A DNA stretch of 35,872 nt from a virus. The DNA is taken from positions 1 to 35,872 of the IMG/VR virus record IMGVR_UViG_3300045977_000085. One strand, given 5' to 3'. This document shows, piece by piece, positions 14,852-22,526 of the stretch; position 1 is the first letter of the stretch; every line of letters starts with the position of its first letter. The notes under the pieces were generated by a model that worked only from the letters and a program-made list of their open reading frames with translations, was not told the origin of the DNA and did not search any database. The position numbers and the translations under genes are program-made.

Positions 14852-15695
14852 ATCGAGCCCGCGCAGTGTCGCGTAGGTACGTCGCCCAGCAGACGCCGCA
14901 CCAGACGCCCGGACGACGCTGCTCGGCACACGGAAGCGCCAGCAGCCAGCCGGGCAGCGGATGCACGCGTGCGCACGGCTCGCGATTCGGACGCGAGCGC
15001 GTGCGCTGGCACTCGCTCGGCGACGGAGCCGAGCGCGGCGCGTGGTACGGGTACCCGTCCGCGAGAAAGTCGCGAAACCGGCGCGTCCGTAGCGGATGGC
15101 GCAGTTTGCGAAGCGCCTTCGACTCAATCTGGCGTATCCGTTCGCGGGTGACACCGAACTCTCGCCCGATCTCTTCATACGTCATTGGCGCGCTACCGTC
15201 GACACCGTAGCGAAGCTGCATGACGCGGCGCTCACGCGGCGTGAGCGTGTCGAGCGCGTCGCGCATGACCGACGACAACACCCGCTGCTCGCCGGCCTCA
15301 GCGACGTCGACAACCGAGTTGACCTCACCGCCAAGCGCCTGCACGTCGTCGCGATAGAGTGGAACCTCCAGGCGGCGCGTCTCGCCACAATCGGCGAGCG
15401 CGTCGATCTCGCCGGGAAACAGCACGTCCTCCGGCACGCCGAGTGCGAGCGCGATCTGCCAGCGCGCGACGGCGCCGATGTGCCGCAGCTGCTCGGCGTG
15501 CCCGGTGGTCGTGCTGCTGATGCCGGCCTGGCGTGCCAGCTCGGCACGGGACCAGCCTTTCGCTTCACGCGCTCGACGGACCCGCCAGTTGAACGGAGCG
15601 ACCTGAAAGCCGATGATCGGCGCGTCGTCGCTCCATTCCAGAACGTGGAGATCGCCTTCGTACTCGACATGCGCTAGCGCACGGTTGTCGCGCAT
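14844..15695 (-). CDS. XRE-type HTH fused to sigma-70 region 4
   Basis: A 283-residue protein with a clear GGAGG before ATG 15695. Residues about 35-95 form an XRE/Cro helix-turn-helix (FNWRVRRAREAKGWSRAELA, RWQIALALGVPEDVLFPGE). Residues about 143-205 are almost consensus primary-sigma region 4: LDTLTPRERRVMQLRYGVDG, MTYEEIGREFGVTRERIRQI and ESKALRKLRHPLR. Region 2, which melts the -10, is absent, so this is not a complete sigma factor. The tail (206-283) is basic and ends with a WCGVCW motif. Region 4 binds -35 DNA and the RNA polymerase beta flap, so it may redirect or block host polymerase. It is co-transcribed with two glycosyltransferases and overlaps genes on both sides. Confidence 0.85.
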   Translation of the reverse strand: MRDNRALAHVEYEGDLHVLEWSDDAPIIGFQVAPFNWRVRRAREAKGWSRAELARQAGISSTTTGHAEQLRHIGAVARWQIALALGVPEDVLFPGEIDALADCGETRRLEVPLYRDDVQALGGEVNSVVDVAEAGEQRVLSSVMRDALDTLTPRERRVMQLRYGVDGSAPMTYEEIGREFGVTRERIRQIESKALRKLRHPLRTRRFRDFLADGYPYHAPRSAPSPSECQRTRSRPNREPCARVHPLPGWLLALPCAEQRRPGVWCGVCWATYLRDTARARYG

Positions 15696-15823
15696 CGACA
15701 GACCTCCGGGACGTAGCCGCAGCCGACACATGTCGGCCGGTCAGAGCCCGGGTTCAACAGCGTGACCTCGCGCCAGCATCGCGAGCAGGTTTCGGCCGGC
15801 GGGTCGTTCGTCGTCGCGGTCAT
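15674..15823 (-). CDS. Zinc-ribbon miniprotein (49 aa)
   Basis: A 49-residue frame beginning at ATG 15823, overlapping the GT2 stop as ATGA. Its end overlaps the XRE-sigma start by 22 bases. It contains CSRCW, then about 17 residues on CVGCGYVPEVCRC, giving CxxC...CxxC plus CxC, enough for one or two zinc ions. Translational coupling on both sides argues that it is real. It could be an adaptor for the adjacent transferases or regulator. Confidence 0.75.
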   Translation of the reverse strand: MTATTNDPPAETCSRCWREVTLLNPGSDRPTCVGCGYVPEVCRCATTVR

Positions 15824-16464
15824 CGGTCCACCCTGTGCGTCACGGTGACGCGGTCGAGGAAGGCGTAGCGCGCGCCGGCCGCCAGCCAGCGCGCGATCGT
15901 CTCCCAGTCGGCGGTACGGTCGTTGCCGAAAACGTAGAGCGAGTGGCGGAGCAGCTCGGCGCGGTAGAGCACGTTGGTGATCTGGCCGCAGTGTGGCGGC
16001 TCGGTCCCGATGACCAGCCGGCGGCCGGGATCGTCGCGCCACCAGAGCTCCGCTTTCGAGTACGCCAGGTCGGCGCCTCGGGCCTCGAGGAGCTCGACCA
16101 GCGCGGCGCAGTGGTCGGGCGTTATCCGCTCGTCGTCGGCCAGCCACATCTGATAGGCCCCACGCGCCAGGAACATGCCGACGGTCAGCGGCGCGGCGGC
16201 GTAGGAGTCGCGGAGGATGCCGGTCCAGTGCTGGCCGAGCTCGACGAAGCGGAGCGAGACGTCGTCGGCCGGATCGACCGGGCACGGCCGGTTGTACCGC
16301 GTCGCCACGATCCAGCGCACGAGGTCGCCGTCCTGGCCATCCGAGACGACGACGTGCTCGAGCGGCCGGTACGTCTGCTGCCTGACGTTCTCGATCGCCT
16401 CGGCCAGCAGGGCGTGGCGCTGCCAGGTCGGCGTGATGACCGAGACGAGCGGCCGGCCGCTCAT
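15820..16464 (-). CDS. Glycosyltransferase family 2 (GT-A fold)
   Basis: A 214-residue protein starting at ATG 16464 with ATGA overlap to the portal stop. The GT2 opening is unmistakable: PLVSVITPTWQRHALLAEAI, ENVRQQTYRPLEHVVVSDGQ. The metal/donor-binding acidic motif appears as YQMWLADDERITPDH (about 105-118), and a downstream GNDRTADWETIARWL segment resembles the catalytic-base region (ED/ETD). It is a compact soluble domain without membrane anchors. Sugar and acceptor are unknown. It opens the cassette inserted downstream of portal. Confidence 0.9.
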   Translation of the reverse strand: MSGRPLVSVITPTWQRHALLAEAIENVRQQTYRPLEHVVVSDGQDGDLVRWIVATRYNRPCPVDPADDVSLRFVELGQHWTGILRDSYAAAPLTVGMFLARGAYQMWLADDERITPDHCAALVELLEARGADLAYSKAELWWRDDPGRRLVIGTEPPHCGQITNVLYRAELLRHSLYVFGNDRTADWETIARWLAAGARYAFLDRVTVTHRVDR

Positions 16465-18479
16465 GCCGACCGCGTCAGCTCTTCGGCGTCGACGACCGGA
16501 CTAAAAGCCCTCGTGCAATTTGGATGCTGGAGCGCCGGCGGCACCTGGTCGAGCGGGAACGTCCGGCCGTCGATCGCCGCGCACGTCGCGTCGTAGTCGC
16601 CGTCGTGAACGCGGACGCCGACGACCACGCCGGAGCCTCGGTAGCTCGTGAGCGCCGCCTGTGTCTGCGACGTCCCGAGCTCCGTCCTCGCGACGACGCG
16701 AGCGCGAGCCTCGCCGAACGCCGGCAGCTCGCGGAGCCGGCGCGCTACCGGTTCGACCCCCTCCCCGGCCTGCTGGCCCTCGGTCAGCGCGTCCTGGACG
16801 GCTCGCCGCGTGGTGTCGGTGATCCCGACGATGTTGACGCCCGCCGACCGCAAGTACGCTCGCGTTGCCGGGTCGTCGAGCTGAAAGCTGATCCCGAGCT
16901 CCACCTCCACCAGCCGCTCGACCTCGCCGAGCAGCCGGAGCTGTAGCGGCGTCAGCGTCTCGCCGAGCAGCACCGCCTCACCCTCGGGCACCAGCTCATC
17001 GGCGGTGTCCCCGCCGGCCCGGAGCCGGCGCTCGACCCGGCGGAGCTGGCGGTCCAGGAACGCCAGCAGCTCCGATTCCCAGGTCGGGAGCTCGCGGCCC
17101 CGCATCCGCTCGTACGCTCCAGGCAAATCCTCGGCCGCTTTCGTCTCGGGCGCGGGCAGGGCGCGGACCTGCAACCGCCGGCTGGCCGCTTCCCTGAGCG
17201 CGGCCGGCGCCGGCTGAGCCGGGAGCGCCTCGTAGCCGAGCTCCGCTCTCGCTTCGTCGGTCGTCAGGATGCCGGCCTCGGTCAGCAGCTGCAGCCGCTC
17301 GGCCTGCGCGTTGACGTCGTCGGCTAGCGCCCGGATCTGGGCAATGTCGAACTCCACCAGGACGGCCGGATCGGACGTGAAGTCGGGCACGAGCTGGAGC
17401 GTGATCTCGGCGGCGAGCGACCGCCAGAGCGGGATCAGCTTCATCTCGGTGAAGATCTCTCGAGACTCCCGGGCGTTGGCGTAGGTCGAGCGGTCGAGGC
17501 CGGCCCCCAGGCCGGCCACGATGGCCGGGACGCCGAGGACCGCGCTGATCCGCTCCTCAGGGACGCGATGCAAGGTTTTCATGTCCATCTGCGCGGGGCT
17601 GAACCCGAGCGCCTCGAGCTTCGCGCCCGGCGACAGGACGGCCGCCGAGCCCACCGCGTCGCCGCCGTAGGCCGCGACGATCCGGGCTTTCAACTCGTCA
17701 GCCGTCGCCTGGTCGATGCTCGGGCTGTCCTTGTCGAACGAGAGCGTCAGGCCGTTGACGGCGAGGTTCGCGAGCAGCCGGTCGGCGTAGCGGGTCGCCT
17801 GGTCGTCCGCCGAGATCTCTCTAGCCAGCCGTTTCAAAGGCGAGCAGCCGAGCCGGTGGTCGCCGTCGTCGAGCCCGTTGCGGAAGTGGACGACGTCCGC
17901 CGGCGCCAGGTCCAGGTAGCGGCCGGGCGCGTAGGCGTAGCGGTAGAAGTCGACCAGTTGCGCCGATCCGTTCTCCGTCGTCGGCGTCATCCGCGACGGC
18001 GAGATCGGCCAGAGCTCGACGACGGTCCCGCGCTCGGCGTCGCCGGCGCGGAGCTTGTGCCAGTAGGCGTTGCCGTCGGTGTCGAGGCAGGTGGCGACGT
18101 AGGCCAGCAGCGTGTCGAGGCTGAAATGCGGGTTCGGGTGCGCGAACAGCACGCCGAGCAGGCTGTCGGTGACGGGGATCCGCTCGCCGTCCTGGACGCG
18201 GTAGACCAGCAGGTCAGGCTCGGCGACCGCCCGGGCAATCGCCTGAAGGCAGGCGTAGACGGCGCTATTAGCGGACGCGCCGTACGCACCGTACAGCGAT
18301 TCGGACGCGCCGGGCCCGTGGACCAGCGTCCGCACGGTCAGCGCGGGGCCGTAGCCGTCGAGCGTGCGGACCGTCCCGAGCGGCGCCGCTTTCTGCTCGG
18401 CCGGGGCCGGCGCCGGGAGCTGATCCCAGCCACGCCGCGTACTCAGGCTCGTCGGTCCTAGCCAGTCGAAGATGCCCAT
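16461..18479 (-). CDS. Portal protein fused to MuF-like head morphogenesis domain
   Basis: A 672-residue protein. Residues about 60-400 are an HK97-type portal (ANSAVYACLQAIARAVAEPD, NAYWHKLRAGD, DVVHFRNGLDDGDHRLGCSP, LGVPAIVAGLGAGLDRSTYA). Residues about 430-590 are helical and charged. Residues about 594-664 show the SPP1 gp7/MuF signature: RVVARTELGTSQTQAALTSY, C633, then the terminal LQHPNCTRAFSP. Portal and MuF are usually separate neighbouring genes; here they form one frame with no internal stop. The portal forms the packaging vertex, and MuF proteins are minor capsid components that are sometimes ejected with DNA. It starts 13 bp after the large terminase stop. Confidence 0.92.
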   Translation of the reverse strand: MGIFDWLGPTSLSTRRGWDQLPAPAPAEQKAAPLGTVRTLDGYGPALTVRTLVHGPGASESLYGAYGASANSAVYACLQAIARAVAEPDLLVYRVQDGERIPVTDSLLGVLFAHPNPHFSLDTLLAYVATCLDTDGNAYWHKLRAGDAERGTVVELWPISPSRMTPTTENGSAQLVDFYRYAYAPGRYLDLAPADVVHFRNGLDDGDHRLGCSPLKRLAREISADDQATRYADRLLANLAVNGLTLSFDKDSPSIDQATADELKARIVAAYGGDAVGSAAVLSPGAKLEALGFSPAQMDMKTLHRVPEERISAVLGVPAIVAGLGAGLDRSTYANARESREIFTEMKLIPLWRSLAAEITLQLVPDFTSDPAVLVEFDIAQIRALADDVNAQAERLQLLTEAGILTTDEARAELGYEALPAQPAPAALREAASRRLQVRALPAPETKAAEDLPGAYERMRGRELPTWESELLAFLDRQLRRVERRLRAGGDTADELVPEGEAVLLGETLTPLQLRLLGEVERLVEVELGISFQLDDPATRAYLRSAGVNIVGITDTTRRAVQDALTEGQQAGEGVEPVARRLRELPAFGEARARVVARTELGTSQTQAALTSYRGSGVVVGVRVHDGDYDATCAAIDGRTFPLDQVPPALQHPNCTRAFSPVVDAEELTRSA

Positions 18480-18492
18480 TGCGCACCGCCTT

Positions 18493-19761
18493 TCAGTAGA
18501 CGTAGACCTGCCGCTGGTCCTTCACGAGCAGCTCGGTGATCGCCCAGACCAGCGCATCCAGGCGATCCGGCGACGTGCCGCTCTCCGGCGTCCACGAGGT
18601 CAACTGGTCCTCCAGCTCCGTAAACATCTCGCCATGCGACACGTTGCCCTGCTCGTAGAGCGCCGCCACTGGCTGCGCGCGGATCGCCTTGCCGCGCGAG
18701 GCGTGGATCGCCTTGTACGGGATACGACGCCGCACGGTCTTGATCGTCGCGCCGACCATCTCGCCGCCGTTGTTGACCTCCGCGACGACGAGATCCGCCG
18801 AGAACTCGTCGAACGCCGCGACGACGCGGCGCGCCCAGCCGTCCGGCGAGAGCCGGCACGAGCGGTCAGCCAGGACGTAGCCGCGGCCGTCAGCGCCGAG
18901 CCCGGCCACGATGATGCCGGTCTCGTCGGCGTCCTCCGACGACGTCGCGGCCGGATCGACCGCCACGACCACCCGGACCAGGTCGGCCGGCGGCGGCGCC
19001 CGGAGGATCGACTCATGCCGCCAGAGCGCGCCCGGGACGTCGACCAGCAGCGCGCCGTGGATCTCCTGACGCCCGAGCCGGGTGCCCTCGTAGCGCGCCA
19101 GGATCTGCTCCCGGAACGCGGCCGGCAGGTGCTCGAGGTTCTCGTACGTCGAGCCGGTCGTCAGGTGCGTGGTCGGAGACGCCACCAGGTCGCGCACCAG
19201 CTTCGTCGGGCGCGGCGTCGTCGTGACGACGGCCCTAGGGTCCGATCCCAGGCGGAGCCCGAACTGGAGCATATCCCAGGTCGCGGGATACGACCAGGCG
19301 GCCAGCTCGTCACAGTAGGCGCGGTGGTGCTGCGGCCCGCGTAGCCGATCGGGCTCGTCGGCCGAGAACAGCTTGACGCGCGTCCCGTTCGTCATGACCA
19401 GCTCGCCGAGCGAGCGATTCCAGGTCCGGACCTCGGCCGGCGCCAGGGCCGAAAGCAGGCCGGAGGCGCCCTCAACGCAGGTGTCGCGGGCGTCGGCGTA
19501 GGTCGGCGCGACGATCGCCAGGCGGGCGCCCGGCTGCGCCCGGCCGTAGGCGGCGAGGTCGCTGGTGCCGGCCAGCGTTTTGCCCCAGCCGCGCCCGGTC
19601 AGGACTAGCCAGGTCCGCCAGTCGCCGGCGGGTGTGACCTGCGACGGCCGCAACGTCCGCGCGGCGCCCGGCGACAGCGCGGAGTCGCGGCGCGCCAGGA
19701 CCGACCGCACGGCCTGGCCGGCCGCGAACGCGACGACGGCCGACTCAGCCGCGACCGGCAC
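18493..19761 (-). CDS. terL: Terminase large subunit
   Basis: A 422-residue packaging motor with GTG start 19761 overlapping the small-terminase stop by 17 bases. ATPase: Walker A GRGWGKT at residues 56-62; Walker B with Asp151 and catalytic Glu152 in HHRAYCDELAAW; a TTTPRPT coupling motif near 180-186. Nuclease: Asp269 in VAVDPAATSS, Glu328 in VVAEVNNGGE, and Asp399/Asp402 in SPDRLDALVWA. The residue set is complete, so the enzyme should be active. It would cut concatemers and pump DNA through the portal encoded next. Confidence 0.97.
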   Translation of the reverse strand: MPVAAESAVVAFAAGQAVRSVLARRDSALSPGAARTLRPSQVTPAGDWRTWLVLTGRGWGKTLAGTSDLAAYGRAQPGARLAIVAPTYADARDTCVEGASGLLSALAPAEVRTWNRSLGELVMTNGTRVKLFSADEPDRLRGPQHHRAYCDELAAWSYPATWDMLQFGLRLGSDPRAVVTTTPRPTKLVRDLVASPTTHLTTGSTYENLEHLPAAFREQILARYEGTRLGRQEIHGALLVDVPGALWRHESILRAPPPADLVRVVVAVDPAATSSEDADETGIIVAGLGADGRGYVLADRSCRLSPDGWARRVVAAFDEFSADLVVAEVNNGGEMVGATIKTVRRRIPYKAIHASRGKAIRAQPVAALYEQGNVSHGEMFTELEDQLTSWTPESGTSPDRLDALVWAITELLVKDQRQVYVY

Positions 19762-20158
19762 GGCCGTGCTCCTGAATCAGTCTCGACGCCTCGGCGACGG
19801 CCTCGCGCTCTTCGTCCGCTGAAAGGCCGTGCTCGCGCGCCAGCTCCCGGATCGTCGTCAGCAGCTCCAGGCGGTCTCGCCGGCCCCAGTCCTCGTGACG
19901 CCGGCGCTCGAGCCACCAGGCGGCTGCCCGCCAGTCGTTGCTGTTGATCGCCTGGCGGATCGTCACGACGGCGCGCACCTCGGCCGAGGCCTCGGCCATT
20001 AAGACCGCGTCCCGAAACGTCCCGAAACGCAGGTAGACGCTAATCTTGGATCGGGCGACGCCGGCCGCCTGGAACGCCGCCGTCCGGGTCGCTCCGGCCC
20101 GCAGCGCGTCGAGGATGATCCGCTCGACGGCGGGTGTGAGCTTGGTCGGCCGAGCCAT
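19745..20158 (-). CDS. Terminase small subunit (putative)
   Basis: A 137-residue protein starting with ATG 20158, overlapping the glycosyltransferase stop by one base (TAATG). The N-terminal HTH is typical of small terminases: RPTKLTPAVERIILDALRAG, TRTAAFQAAGVARSKISVYL. A helical segment with AINSNDWRAAAWWLERRRHE follows, found in many TerS proteins. The C-terminal helix is acidic. It would recognise the packaging site and stimulate the adjacent large subunit. Confidence 0.9.
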   Translation of the reverse strand: MARPTKLTPAVERIILDALRAGATRTAAFQAAGVARSKISVYLRFGTFRDAVLMAEASAEVRAVVTIRQAINSNDWRAAAWWLERRRHEDWGRRDRLELLTTIRELAREHGLSADEEREAVAEASRLIQEHGRAGRG

Positions 20159-21000
20159 TAGCGCACCTCGACCAGGCGCATGCCGTACTCATTCGGGCCG
20201 GCCGCGATCTCCAGGCCGGGCTTCCGGATCAGCCGGTTCGACTTGAAGCGGCGGTAGTCGACCTGGTGCTGCCATCGGCCCCATCGGCGCGTTACCTTGA
20301 CCACATCGGGGTGTTGTAACCGGAGCGACTGCGCCATCAGGAGACGGCCGTCCCGGCCGTCAGCGAGCTTGTAGAGCTCCTCGGTGTTCCCGCCGCTCAC
20401 CTTCATGGTCGCCATTTTCTTCTGGAGGAAGGCCAGGAAGAGCACGGTGCACCAGCCGTCTTTGAGCGCCCGGAGTGCGAGGTCGGTATCCTCGTTGTAC
20501 CGGCCCCGCCATCGGTACGGGAGATCGTTGCGGATCAGGATGCACGAATACACCCTCGTGTTGAACCTCATCGGCAGCCGGTAGGGCCGCCGCCTCGGCA
20601 TGAAGAAATCATACTCAGGCCCCGCTAGCGCCACGTTCTCGTACCGATCTACGAAATCCTCCATGCACCGAAAGCCCGTACCCGACCGCAGATAATGACG
20701 CTGGTTCCGCGTGAAATAGGACAGTCCGTGAATGTTGTCGTCAAGAATCCAGTGGCGCGCGTGGCCCGCGCTCATCGCATCCTCCCAGCACCAGTTCCGC
20801 GCTGGGACGGAGCCCTGCCCCAGGTTGCTGAACGGGAGGGTAAGGATCTTCGCCGGATCGACACCAGCAGCGTACTCGTCGTACTCTTGCGGCTCAATGA
20901 CGATCCGGTACGGCACCCGCATCTTCTCGAGCATCCGGCTCGTCAGCCTCGAGTCCGCCCGGCCCTTCGAGATGACGTAGAGCGGGTACCTAAGGTTCAT
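20158..21000 (-). CDS. TAGT-type (TET-associated, GREB1-like) glycosyltransferase
   Basis: A 280-residue protein; ATG 21000 overlaps the ParB-like stop by 11 bases. The opening YPLYVISKGRADSRLTSRML, YRIVIEPQEYDEYAAGVDPA and LPFSNLGQGSVPARNWCWED match the TAGT family, predicted by Iyer and colleagues (2013) to glycosylate oxidised pyrimidines in phage DNA. A DxD-like metal site is visible in HWILDDNIHGLSYF (about 90-103) and a second acidic motif in YNEDTDLALRALKDGW. The C-terminal region has the family-like RLQHPDVVKVTRRWGRWQH. Usually a TET/JBP dioxygenase supplies the substrate; I find none in the circle. Family call from memory, activity inferred. Confidence 0.85.
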   Translation of the reverse strand: MNLRYPLYVISKGRADSRLTSRMLEKMRVPYRIVIEPQEYDEYAAGVDPAKILTLPFSNLGQGSVPARNWCWEDAMSAGHARHWILDDNIHGLSYFTRNQRHYLRSGTGFRCMEDFVDRYENVALAGPEYDFFMPRRRPYRLPMRFNTRVYSCILIRNDLPYRWRGRYNEDTDLALRALKDGWCTVLFLAFLQKKMATMKVSGGNTEELYKLADGRDGRLLMAQSLRLQHPDVVKVTRRWGRWQHQVDYRRFKSNRLIRKPGLEIAAGPNEYGMRLVEVR

Positions 21001-21655
21001 CTACCGTCTCTACCGTCTCTTCAGCGACCTCATACAAGGTACCCCGGGGTTGCTTCCCGAACCAGACGAACGTACGCCCGGTGAGATCCTGGCCCATGAG
21101 TCGCCCGAACGCGGCCAGCTCGTCGCCATCCTGAAGATAGACCCGGATCGTGAACGCCGCCCCCGCCGTCATGTCCTCATGCTCGAACCCCGGCATCCCC
21201 GCCCACTCCGCCATCGGGTCGTCCGGCGCCTCCAGGCCGCGATCCGTCGCGATGAACTGCACCAGCCGTTGCACCACGTCGTCGTCGGCCGTCACCGACC
21301 CGAGCAGGTCGCGCAGCGCGTCGGCGTCGGTCTCGGCCATCGCTGAGAGCGGGTCGAGCGTCGCTAAGACCAGCCGCTCCTCACCGTCGGCGAGATCGAC
21401 GTAGCCGACGGGGATCGTCGGCTCGCCTCGCTCGACGGCGAGCTGGACGCGGAGGTGGCCGTCCACGATCCGGCCGCTGCGCTCATTCACGATGACGGAC
21501 TGGACGACGCCGATCTCCGAGAGCACGCCGGCCAGGGCGTCGGCCTGGGCTTTCGGGTGAACGCGCCAGTTCGCCGGGTTCGCCGAGAGCGTTCTCGGAT
21601 CGACGTCGGCATGTCTGACGATACGATTCGCCCAGCGGCGCGGCGATGTCGCCAT
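20990..21655 (-). CDS. ParB-like nuclease-domain protein
   Basis: A 221-residue protein. ATG 21655 is preferred because it overlaps the upstream stop (TGATG) and has AGGGG upstream. Residues about 20-90 form a ParB/Srx fold: NPANWRVHPKAQADALAGVL, GVVQSVIVNERSGRIVDGHL, RVQLAVERGEPTIPVGYVDL, with the GRIVDGHLR phosphate-binding motif intact. An acidic helical part and a C-terminal domain follow (TIRVYLQDGDELAAFGRLMG...RTFVWFGKQPRGTL). In phages such proteins neighbour DNA methylases and base-modification genes. It is co-translated with the TAGT enzyme and may direct it to DNA. Confidence 0.85.
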   Translation of the reverse strand: MATSPRRWANRIVRHADVDPRTLSANPANWRVHPKAQADALAGVLSEIGVVQSVIVNERSGRIVDGHLRVQLAVERGEPTIPVGYVDLADGEERLVLATLDPLSAMAETDADALRDLLGSVTADDDVVQRLVQFIATDRGLEAPDDPMAEWAGMPGFEHEDMTAGAAFTIRVYLQDGDELAAFGRLMGQDLTGRTFVWFGKQPRGTLYEVAEETVETVDEP

Positions 21656-22113
21656 CACGACCCCTGGAGGCGCGAGTTTACCCCGAGCGAAGCCGAGGGG
21701 GCCTCGGCGATCCACTCGTACCGGCCGGCCCGCTGAAGCACCTGGCCGGCCGCGAGCGCTGGTCCGGCGACGGCATTGGCGACGACGACGTGCGTCGGGT
21801 CGTCGAGCGACGTCGGCGTCGCCGATGTTCCCGCCACGGAGTGGAGCAGGTTGACGGCGGCCAGCAGGTCGGCGAGCGCCGCGAGCGCGTCATCGGCCTC
21901 GTGCTCCGCCCGCTCGGCGCGGCCCTGGGCCCGGAGCATGTCCTCGCTCGCCGCCGCGGCCACGTTCGCCACTGTCGTGACGGCCGCCTTGAGATGAACG
22001 AGGGCCTGCTCCAACTGGCAATGCGAGCACAGGCCGGGCCCGCCACATCGAGCGACAGCACCGTCCGGCAGGGGTGTCACCCAGCCGTGGCTTCGGATTC
22101 GGTCAGTCGCCAT
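21655..22113 (-). CDS. Cys-containing phage protein with helical core
   Basis: A 152-residue protein starting at ATG 22113, overlapping the previous stop by one base. The N-terminus WVTPLPDGAVARCGGPGLCSHCQLEQ holds a C-x5-CxxC possible zinc site of a kind I have seen at the start of small phage proteins. Residues 35-100 are a long Ala-rich helix (SEDMLRAQGRAERAEHEADD). Function unknown. Its position before the ParB-like gene places it in the early/middle block. Confidence 0.7.
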   Translation of the reverse strand: MATDRIRSHGWVTPLPDGAVARCGGPGLCSHCQLEQALVHLKAAVTTVANVAAAASEDMLRAQGRAERAEHEADDALAALADLLAAVNLLHSVAGTSATPTSLDDPTHVVVANAVAGPALAAGQVLQRAGRYEWIAEAPSASLGVNSRLQGS

Positions 22114-22394
22114 CAGCGGCCCTCAGCCGGCGACCCGATCGTCCGGAAGAATGCCTCGATCTCACGCCGGATGGCTTCCAGGACCTCGACGCCCTCGTCT
22201 TCCGAAATCTCGGGCTCACCAATCTCGGCGTACCGACACAAGAGCTCCCACGCTCCCGCGTAGAATGCTCGCCGGGTCTCCTGGCGCTGAACGGCCGACG
22301 CCCCCGCCGGGAGGACCCTCTCGGCGTAGTCCTGCCAACCGTCGCGGATCAGCCGGCCCTTCCGAGCGATGATGCGCCAACTGCTGCTGCTCAT
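22113..22394 (-). CDS. Hypothetical helical protein (93 aa)
   Basis: A 93-residue protein rich in Arg, Glu and aromatic residues (WRIIARKGRLIRDGWQDYAE, AFYAGAWELLCRYAEIG, GVEVLEAIRREIEAFFRTIG). It is probably all helical, with an acidic middle. The ATG at 22394 lies 9 bp after the stop of the upstream membrane miniprotein. No family recognised. Confidence 0.7.
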   Translation of the reverse strand: MSSSSWRIIARKGRLIRDGWQDYAERVLPAGASAVQRQETRRAFYAGAWELLCRYAEIGEPEISEDEGVEVLEAIRREIEAFFRTIGSPAEGR

Positions 22395-22403
22395 GCGCCA
22401 CTC

Positions 22404-22526
22404 CTACCGCGGCCAGCGCGGCCGGCCGACGAAGAGATCGCGGACGAGCGCGATGCCGACGTGGACGAGGACCGAGAACGCGATCACCAGGATAGCCCAG
22501 AGGTAGGTGGCTTCCCAATCAGTCAC
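22404..22526 (-). CDS. Single-pass membrane miniprotein (40 aa)
   Basis: A 40-residue frame from GTG 22526, whose start overlaps the upstream stop by 8 bases. Residues 6-28 (ATYLWAILVIAFSVLVHVGI) form one strong membrane segment and the C-terminus is basic (RDLFVGRPRWPR), predicting the C-terminus inside. It is too short and isolated from the lysis genes to be called a holin. A superinfection-exclusion or regulatory membrane peptide is possible. Confidence 0.65.
   Translation of the reverse strand: MTDWEATYLWAILVIAFSVLVHVGIALVRDLFVGRPRWPR

Noticed and set aside
14852-15178. N-terminal extension of the GT4-like gene to 15178
   Set aside because: The extension is Arg/Ala/Ser-rich and lies over the sigma region 4 coding sequence in another frame; the ATG at 14851 fits coupling.
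17568-19344. Long plus-strand frames opposite portal and terminase (up to 297 codons)
   Set aside because: They are Arg/Val/Asp-rich antisense shadows produced by GC-rich third positions of the true minus-strand genes, whose motifs are unambiguous.
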